From Saprospirales bacterium (GTDB lineage Bacteria > Bacteroidota > Bacteroidia > Chitinophagales > Saprospiraceae): a stretch of DNA of 64,000 nucleotides. The stretch lies in NCBI GenBank assembly GCA_016711045.1, contig JADJTT010000007.1:434001-498000 (forward strand), written 5' to 3'. Below the pieces are notes generated by a model, which ran no database searches, was not told the DNA's origin, and saw only the letters and a program-made list of their open reading frames with translations. Below are positions 59,859 through 64,000 of the stretch, piece by piece. The position numbers were made by a program, and so were the translations under genes. Every line of letters begins with the position of its first letter. Position 1 is the stretch's first letter.

Positions 59859-62800
59859 ATGCCCAACATCAGTTTAACTATTCCGGTTTTAGTGCAACAA
59901 CAAGGAGGCCAGTCCTTTTCCGTCAGGCCCTTGTTTCTCCCTTTTCCCGTGGTGTTCCACCACCGGTTTGACAATGCCCTTGCCCTTTTTAAGTCCCGGG
60001 TGAAACACATTTTCAAAGGGTTCCCGCTGGGGCGGGAAAACCTGGAAATCCTTTTCTGGTATAATTTCACACCCAAATATCAGTTCAAGCGATTCCACTT
60101 TAATTTCTCGATCAAAAGCCATCCGATCTCCGGCAATTTCAGTGTCGCCTTTTTTGAGCTGGATGGAAAAGTATTCCTGAGCTTCCCGGGGTTCGATAAC
60201 TACATGGCCATGATCAACCCTCCGGAACGGGGAAAGGGCGGGATTAAGGAAGAAGTGGGCATTATTCTTCAAAAACTGCTCCTCCAGGAACTACAGGACG
60301 ACCGGGATGATTTTGACCCCGCACGATACATGGCCAATAAAAGGGAGTTTGTGACCTCCGTAAATCAGGAAGTATATTTATCGGAGGAAGGGTTTAAATT
60401 CGAGCAAAATGACCGCCACGCGCCCTTTCAGTTCTTCCGCCGAAGTGCCACCTTCAGTGGGGAAGTGGAATTGCAAAAAGTAGGTTACTCCCTCAACGAT
60501 CAATACCCCCATCAACTTCGCAGGGCCTATTTGCGGGAGGAGTTGGTCCAGGAATTGTCTCAGGCTATTTTTCATGGCACCAATACCCCTATTGTCCTGA
60601 TCGGCCAGGAAGGGGTTGGGCGCCATTCCATATTGGAGGAGGTACTTTTCCGGTACCTGGACGACAGCTACCCCCGGAAAACCCGCGAACAAAAAATCTG
60701 GCACCTGGATCCCACCCGGGTCATTTCCGGGATGTCGGTAGTAGGAATGTGGGAAAAAAGGCTGGAAGCCATCCTGAACTTCATCAAGACCACCGGAAGG
60801 AAGGGACTCAACGATAAACTGTTGATCGACAATCCGGTGGCGCTGCCCCGCATCGGCCAATCGGCCAACAATAACCTGGTGATGAGCCATGTGCTCAAGC
60901 CTTATCTGGAACGGCGCGAAATTCAGGTGTTGCTCATTGCCACCCCTGAAGAATGGAAACTCATCCAGGAGAAAGACAGGTCCTTTTGTGATCTGTTCCA
61001 GGTGGTACGGGTATCTGAACCCTCCATGGAATTGGCGTTCCGGATGGTCATGGAACAACGCAAGATCCTGGAAAAGAACTATGAATGCCAGTTCACCATC
61101 CAGGCGATCATGCATTTGTTTGCCACCTACCGCAATTTCTTCCGCAACAAAGCACTGCCCGGGGTGATTGTCAAATGGATGCAACAGTTTGCGGTCAAGT
61201 ACCCAATGGGGCTGATCGACTTTCCGCAAGTGCTTACTGAATTCAAAGGGATCAGCGGGTTTCAGGAGTTGTTGCTCGACAGCCATTTTACATTTGAAGA
61301 GGGAGAGGTCGAGGAAAATATCAGTAGGCAGCTGGTGGGCCAGGAAAAGGCAGTGGAAGCACTTTCCGACTCCATCCACCTGATCAAATCCCGGCTCAAC
61401 AACCCTTCCAAGCCCCTGGCATCCTACCTGTTTATCGGGCCGACCGGGGTCGGAAAAACGCAGGGAGCAAAGGTCCTCGCGGATTTTTTAATGGGAAATA
61501 CCGATCAACTCATTCGCTTCGACATGAATGAGTACATCGACTACTATGCGGCGGACCGCCTGGTCGGCAATTACCAAAACCCGGAGGGACAGCTGATCAG
61601 CAAGGTCCGGTACCAGCCTTTCGGCATCCTCCTGCTCGATGAGATCGAAAAGGCCCATCGCAATGTGCACGACCTCCTGCTTCAGGTACTCGATGACGGG
61701 CGGCTGACGGATGGACGCGGGAGGACGGTCGATTTTTCCAATACCATCATTATTATGACCTCCAACCTGGGGGCCCGGGAAGCTTCTTCCAGGTTGGGAT
61801 TCCAACAAAATGAGGCCGATGAGGCTGCTATCTACGAAAAAGAAGTCCGCAACTTTTTCCGTCCCGAGTTTGTCAACCGGATCGACCGAATTGTCGTGTT
61901 CAATCCGCTTCGGCTGGCCCATATTCTGGACATTGCCCGGTTGCAGATCGAAGAACTGCTGCAACGGGATGGTTTTGTGCGCCGCACAACCATGGTCAAC
62001 ATCGACCCCAAAGCCCTGGAATGGGTAGCCCAGCGCGGCTTCGACAGCCGGATGGGTGGCCGGGCCCTCAAACGGCAGATCGAACGCGACCTGACTACAC
62101 TCACCGCTTCCCAACTCATCGAAAGCAAGGCTGATTCCCCTGTGCTATTCGACATTACCCTCGATGGAGAAAAACTGAAGCCCAAGATCATTTCCCTGGA
62201 GTTTGCACCCGTCCTCTCACCGGGCTGGATCCCTGAGTTACCTGCTGAAGACCAGGCAAAGGGCTTTTATGAAACACTACTCCAATTTGTCGATAAACAG
62301 GAACGGTCCATCCAACGCCTGACCAACGGTGCGGATGGCGAAGCGGATGAGCCCCTGATCATTACCGGAAAAGGGGATGAAAAAAAGCTGAACTGGGTGC
62401 TTTATCAGGCTAAAGACCAGGCCAGAGCGCTGAAAGACAGGCTCCAACTCATCGTGTTGGATTTTCGGGAATACCAATTCCAGCAGGGCCCTGCCATCCC
62501 CTTTCGGCTAAAGATCAGCCAGGCCCGGTCCGGAACGATGGACAGCATGCGCCAAAAACTGGAAGATCAGTTCTTTGAAAAAGAAGCCCTGCAAGAGATC
62601 TATATTCGCTACCAACATGGCGTATCCCGGTTTGACAGCACCAGCACCGAGTTATTTCAGGACTACCTGGACGTAGTATTCCTGCAACTTACCCGGTTGG
62701 CTATTCAGAAAAAACGGCTGGACAAGGGGTACTTCCAGATCGACTCCTATATGTCAGGGAAAGGCAAGGAGCAAATCCGGCTGTTGTTGACCTGGTATGG

Positions 62801-63152
62801 CCGTGTACTGGACTCCATGAATATTTCTTGCAAGCCGGACTTCAAAAAGCAACGGATCGAAGTGGAGGGATACGGCATTGCCGAGATTTTCAAAGCGGAA
62901 GAAGGCGTACATTTATTCTTTATCGCCCAGGAAACCCCATTCCCTTTGATGACCTATTGGGTGCCAGAGGGGAAAAGAAGTACGCAAAAAAGGGAACAAC
63001 GAACTATCTTGCGGTTATATGATGAAAACAGGACCATTACCGACCTCCGTTCCGGTTTTACCAATTCATACCATATTTCTCCGGAGGAGCTAAAGGTCCT
63101 GATCTATGCCGGTCTCCCGGATGCTCTGCGAAAAAAACTGGCCCCAAAATAA
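59859..63152 (+). CDS. ClpA/ClpB-like AAA+ ATPase with a release-factor-like C-terminal module
   Basis: This 1097-residue protein has an N-terminal domain (about 1-200) unlike Clp_N, then two AAA+ modules. In D1 the Walker A reads GQEGVGRHS (249-257; Lys is Arg255), so hydrolysis is doubtful. D2 is intact: GPTGVGKT (527-534), LLLLDEIEKAH (Asp594-Glu595), MTSNLGARE and FRPEFVNRID, as in ClpB/ClpC. After the ClpB small domain (to about 800), a helical region (about 805-955) leads to SGKGKEQIRLLLTWYGRVLD, RIEVEGYGIAEIFKAEEGVH (GVH at 1016-1018) and LYDENRTITDLRSG (Asp1062). These match in order the PCRF domain and the end of RF1/RF2, without a GGQ domain. The start at 59859 (MPNISLTIPVLVQQQGG) is preferred to one 11 codons upstream. 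Confidence 0.82.
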   Translation: MPNISLTIPVLVQQQGGQSFSVRPLFLPFPVVFHHRFDNALALFKSRVKHIFKGFPLGRENLEILFWYNFTPKYQFKRFHFNFSIKSHPISGNFSVAFFELDGKVFLSFPGFDNYMAMINPPERGKGGIKEEVGIILQKLLLQELQDDRDDFDPARYMANKREFVTSVNQEVYLSEEGFKFEQNDRHAPFQFFRRSATFSGEVELQKVGYSLNDQYPHQLRRAYLREELVQELSQAIFHGTNTPIVLIGQEGVGRHSILEEVLFRYLDDSYPRKTREQKIWHLDPTRVISGMSVVGMWEKRLEAILNFIKTTGRKGLNDKLLIDNPVALPRIGQSANNNLVMSHVLKPYLERREIQVLLIATPEEWKLIQEKDRSFCDLFQVVRVSEPSMELAFRMVMEQRKILEKNYECQFTIQAIMHLFATYRNFFRNKALPGVIVKWMQQFAVKYPMGLIDFPQVLTEFKGISGFQELLLDSHFTFEEGEVEENISRQLVGQEKAVEALSDSIHLIKSRLNNPSKPLASYLFIGPTGVGKTQGAKVLADFLMGNTDQLIRFDMNEYIDYYAADRLVGNYQNPEGQLISKVRYQPFGILLLDEIEKAHRNVHDLLLQVLDDGRLTDGRGRTVDFSNTIIIMTSNLGAREASSRLGFQQNEADEAAIYEKEVRNFFRPEFVNRIDRIVVFNPLRLAHILDIARLQIEELLQRDGFVRRTTMVNIDPKALEWVAQRGFDSRMGGRALKRQIERDLTTLTASQLIESKADSPVLFDITLDGEKLKPKIISLEFAPVLSPGWIPELPAEDQAKGFYETLLQFVDKQERSIQRLTNGADGEADEPLIITGKGDEKKLNWVLYQAKDQARALKDRLQLIVLDFREYQFQQGPAIPFRLKISQARSGTMDSMRQKLEDQFFEKEALQEIYIRYQHGVSRFDSTSTELFQDYLDVVFLQLTRLAIQKKRLDKGYFQIDSYMSGKGKEQIRLLLTWYGRVLDSMNISCKPDFKKQRIEVEGYGIAEIFKAEEGVHLFFIAQETPFPLMTYWVPEGKRSTQKREQRTILRLYDENRTITDLRSGFTNSYHISPEELKVLIYAGLPDALRKKLAPK

Positions 63153-63235
63153 TGCCTTCCTTTGTGGAAACTTATAACAGGGTAAGTTGTTAAAAACTCG
63201 AATTTAATCGCCACACTGGAAAACTGAACACACAC

Positions 63236-63577
63236 ATGGCAACCGTCAAATTTACATTTGAAGATCCTTCAATACCGCCCAAGACCATAGAGAATGTTCC
63301 AGAAGGCTATTCCCTCCTGGAAGTTACAGAAGATCACGACATTCACCTCAACCACAACTGCGGCGGCGTCTGTGCCTGCAGCACTTGTCATGTCTATGTC
63401 GAAAAAGGAGAAGAATACCTGGAAGAGATCTCCGACAAGGAGGAAGATTTTGTCGACCGGGCGATCAACCCCCGGCTGGAATCCCGCCTGGGATGCCAGT
63501 GCATCATCCTGGAAGAAGACGCCGTGATCGAAGTACAGATCCCGGACCAATCCCGGATTATTGGACATGAACATTGA
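63236..63577 (+). CDS. fdx: 2Fe-2S adrenodoxin-type ferredoxin (ISC type)
   Basis: This 113-residue ferredoxin has the adrenodoxin ligand pattern C42-x5-C48-x2-C51 ... C87 (CGGVCACSTC and LGCQCI), with extra cysteines C46 and C89, and DIHLNHNCGG before the cluster loop. It supplies electrons to Fe-S cluster assembly. It is followed 20 bases later by iscX, matching the isc operon pattern, although iscSUA, hscAB are not in view. Cytoplasmic. Confidence 0.92.
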   Translation: MATVKFTFEDPSIPPKTIENVPEGYSLLEVTEDHDIHLNHNCGGVCACSTCHVYVEKGEEYLEEISDKEEDFVDRAINPRLESRLGCQCIILEEDAVIEVQIPDQSRIIGHEH

Positions 63578-63597
63578 TTACCAAACTATAAAGAGAT

Positions 63598-63843
63598 ATG
63601 GCATTTGAACACATCGACGACCTGCCCATCACCTGGTCCGACCACGAAGATATTGCGATGAAACTATACGAGCGGTTTGGCGATGAATTCGGGGAATCTA
63701 AAATATACCGGATCCGGTTCACCGAACTGATCGACTGGGTGCTTGAAATTTCCAGTTTTGAAGGAACCCGGGAGGAATGTACCGAGAGCCACCTCGAGCA
63801 GATCCAGGCAAAATGGGTCTATGAGTGGCGCGACAACCAATAA
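63598..63843 (+). CDS. iscX: Fe-S cluster assembly protein IscX
   Basis: This 81-residue acidic protein is a full-length IscX/YfhJ: ITWSDHEDIAMKLYERFGDEFGES and LIDWVLEISSFEGTREECTESHLEQIQAKWVYEW. IscX binds iron and IscS and tunes cluster assembly in the ISC system. It lies between the ferredoxin gene and kdsC, with short gaps (20 and 6 bases), so all three are probably co-transcribed. Confidence 0.95.
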   Translation: MAFEHIDDLPITWSDHEDIAMKLYERFGDEFGESKIYRIRFTELIDWVLEISSFEGTREECTESHLEQIQAKWVYEWRDNQ

Positions 63844-63849
63844 TCCGCT

Positions 63850-64000
63850 ATGAATACACTCGAACGTTTCCAGCCCATCCACACGTTCCTCTTCGATGTG
63901 GACGGCGTGCTGACCAACAGTGAGCTCATCATTCTGGAAGACGGCAGCCTGATCCGGAAAATGAACGTCCGCGACGGCTACGCACTCAAACGCGCGGTTG
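63850..64000 (+). CDS. kdsC: 3-deoxy-manno-octulosonate-8-phosphate phosphatase, N-terminal part
   Basis: The first 50 codons are visible and the gene runs off the right edge. The HAD motif I is present (FLFDVDGVLTNS, nucleophile Asp), followed by MNVRDGYALKRAV, the signature of KdsC tetramers. It removes phosphate from KDO-8-phosphate, the step before KdsB (encoded at 19858). The ATG at 63850 is 6 bases after iscX. The rest of the HAD domain is not in the window. Confidence 0.93.
   Translation, partial: MNTLERFQPIHTFLFDVDGVLTNSELIILEDGSLIRKMNVRDGYALKRAV

Overview
The window is a 64 kb stretch of ordinary chromosome from a member of the Bacteroidota, most likely a saprospire-like marine or sludge bacterium (the phylum is well supported, the lower rank is a guess). 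The evidence is a PorP/SprF protein, a type IX secretion C-terminal sorting domain, many short Sec/lipobox lipoproteins, DUF1573, DUF4296 and YtxJ proteins, the order DUF1573-yajC-ybbR, leaders mostly without Shine-Dalgarno sites, and several copies of the Bacteroidota promoter TTTG-N19..22-TAnnTTTG. I see no rRNA, tRNA, CRISPR array, insertion sequence, prophage or plasmid feature. Genes are densely packed on both strands and no gap without a gene exceeds about 260 bases.

Layout. 1-2.7 kb: start of prmC and the carboxyspermidine pathway (a saccharopine-dehydrogenase-like synthase and nspC), each with a short tandem repeat just upstream. 2.8-9.5 kb: an Fe/2OG oxygenase, lipoproteins, a metzincin-like lipoprotein, a histidine phosphatase, a secreted AHSA1-like protein and an agmatinase-family ureohydrolase that could supply putrescine. 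9.6-13.6 kb: an SDR protein, a fatty acid desaturase and a large lipoprotein. 13.7-19.2 kb: a four-gene coupled operon (saccharopine-dehydrogenase-like, asparagine-synthase-like without its Cys nucleophile, flippase, sulfotransferase). 19.3-25.5 kb: cdd, kdsB, a LysM protein, a cystathionine beta-synthase, a C40-family pseudoenzyme and a divergent peptidoglycan-binding/lysozyme-like protein. 25.6-36.4 kb: FG-GAP lipoprotein, PorP, a VTC-type polyphosphate polymerase domain, a RibB with a decayed GTP cyclohydrolase half, two glycosyltransferases and an M1 peptidase. 36.5-45.8 kb: DUF6580, an HD/7TM phosphodiesterase, a frameshifted PduO adenosyltransferase, an ABC ATPase, deoxynucleoside kinase, YggS, a SWIM protein, rlmH and a rhomboid protease. 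45.8-56.7 kb: YdcF, NUDIX, HMG-CoA lyase, pepT, mpl, ytxJ, mnmD, ybbR/yajC/DUF1573 and aroK. 56.8-64 kb: a four-repeat DUF4397 secreted protein, a large Clp-like ATPase with an unusual C-terminus, and ferredoxin-iscX-kdsC.

The most striking observation is the 1097-residue AAA+ protein at 59859-63152. After a ClpA/B-type motor (inactive-looking first Walker A, intact second) its last roughly 290 residues resemble a class I peptide chain release factor (helical domain 1, PCRF domain and the C-terminal segment), with the GGQ domain replaced by a short linker. I know of no described function for such a fusion; a link to ribosomes is inference. Other leads are three intergenic hairpins with a TACC/TACT loop and covarying stems, the operon with the Cys-less asparagine synthase, the adenosyltransferase frameshift at a G6 slippery run, and two enzymes (C40, RibB) that keep their fold but have lost catalytic residues.
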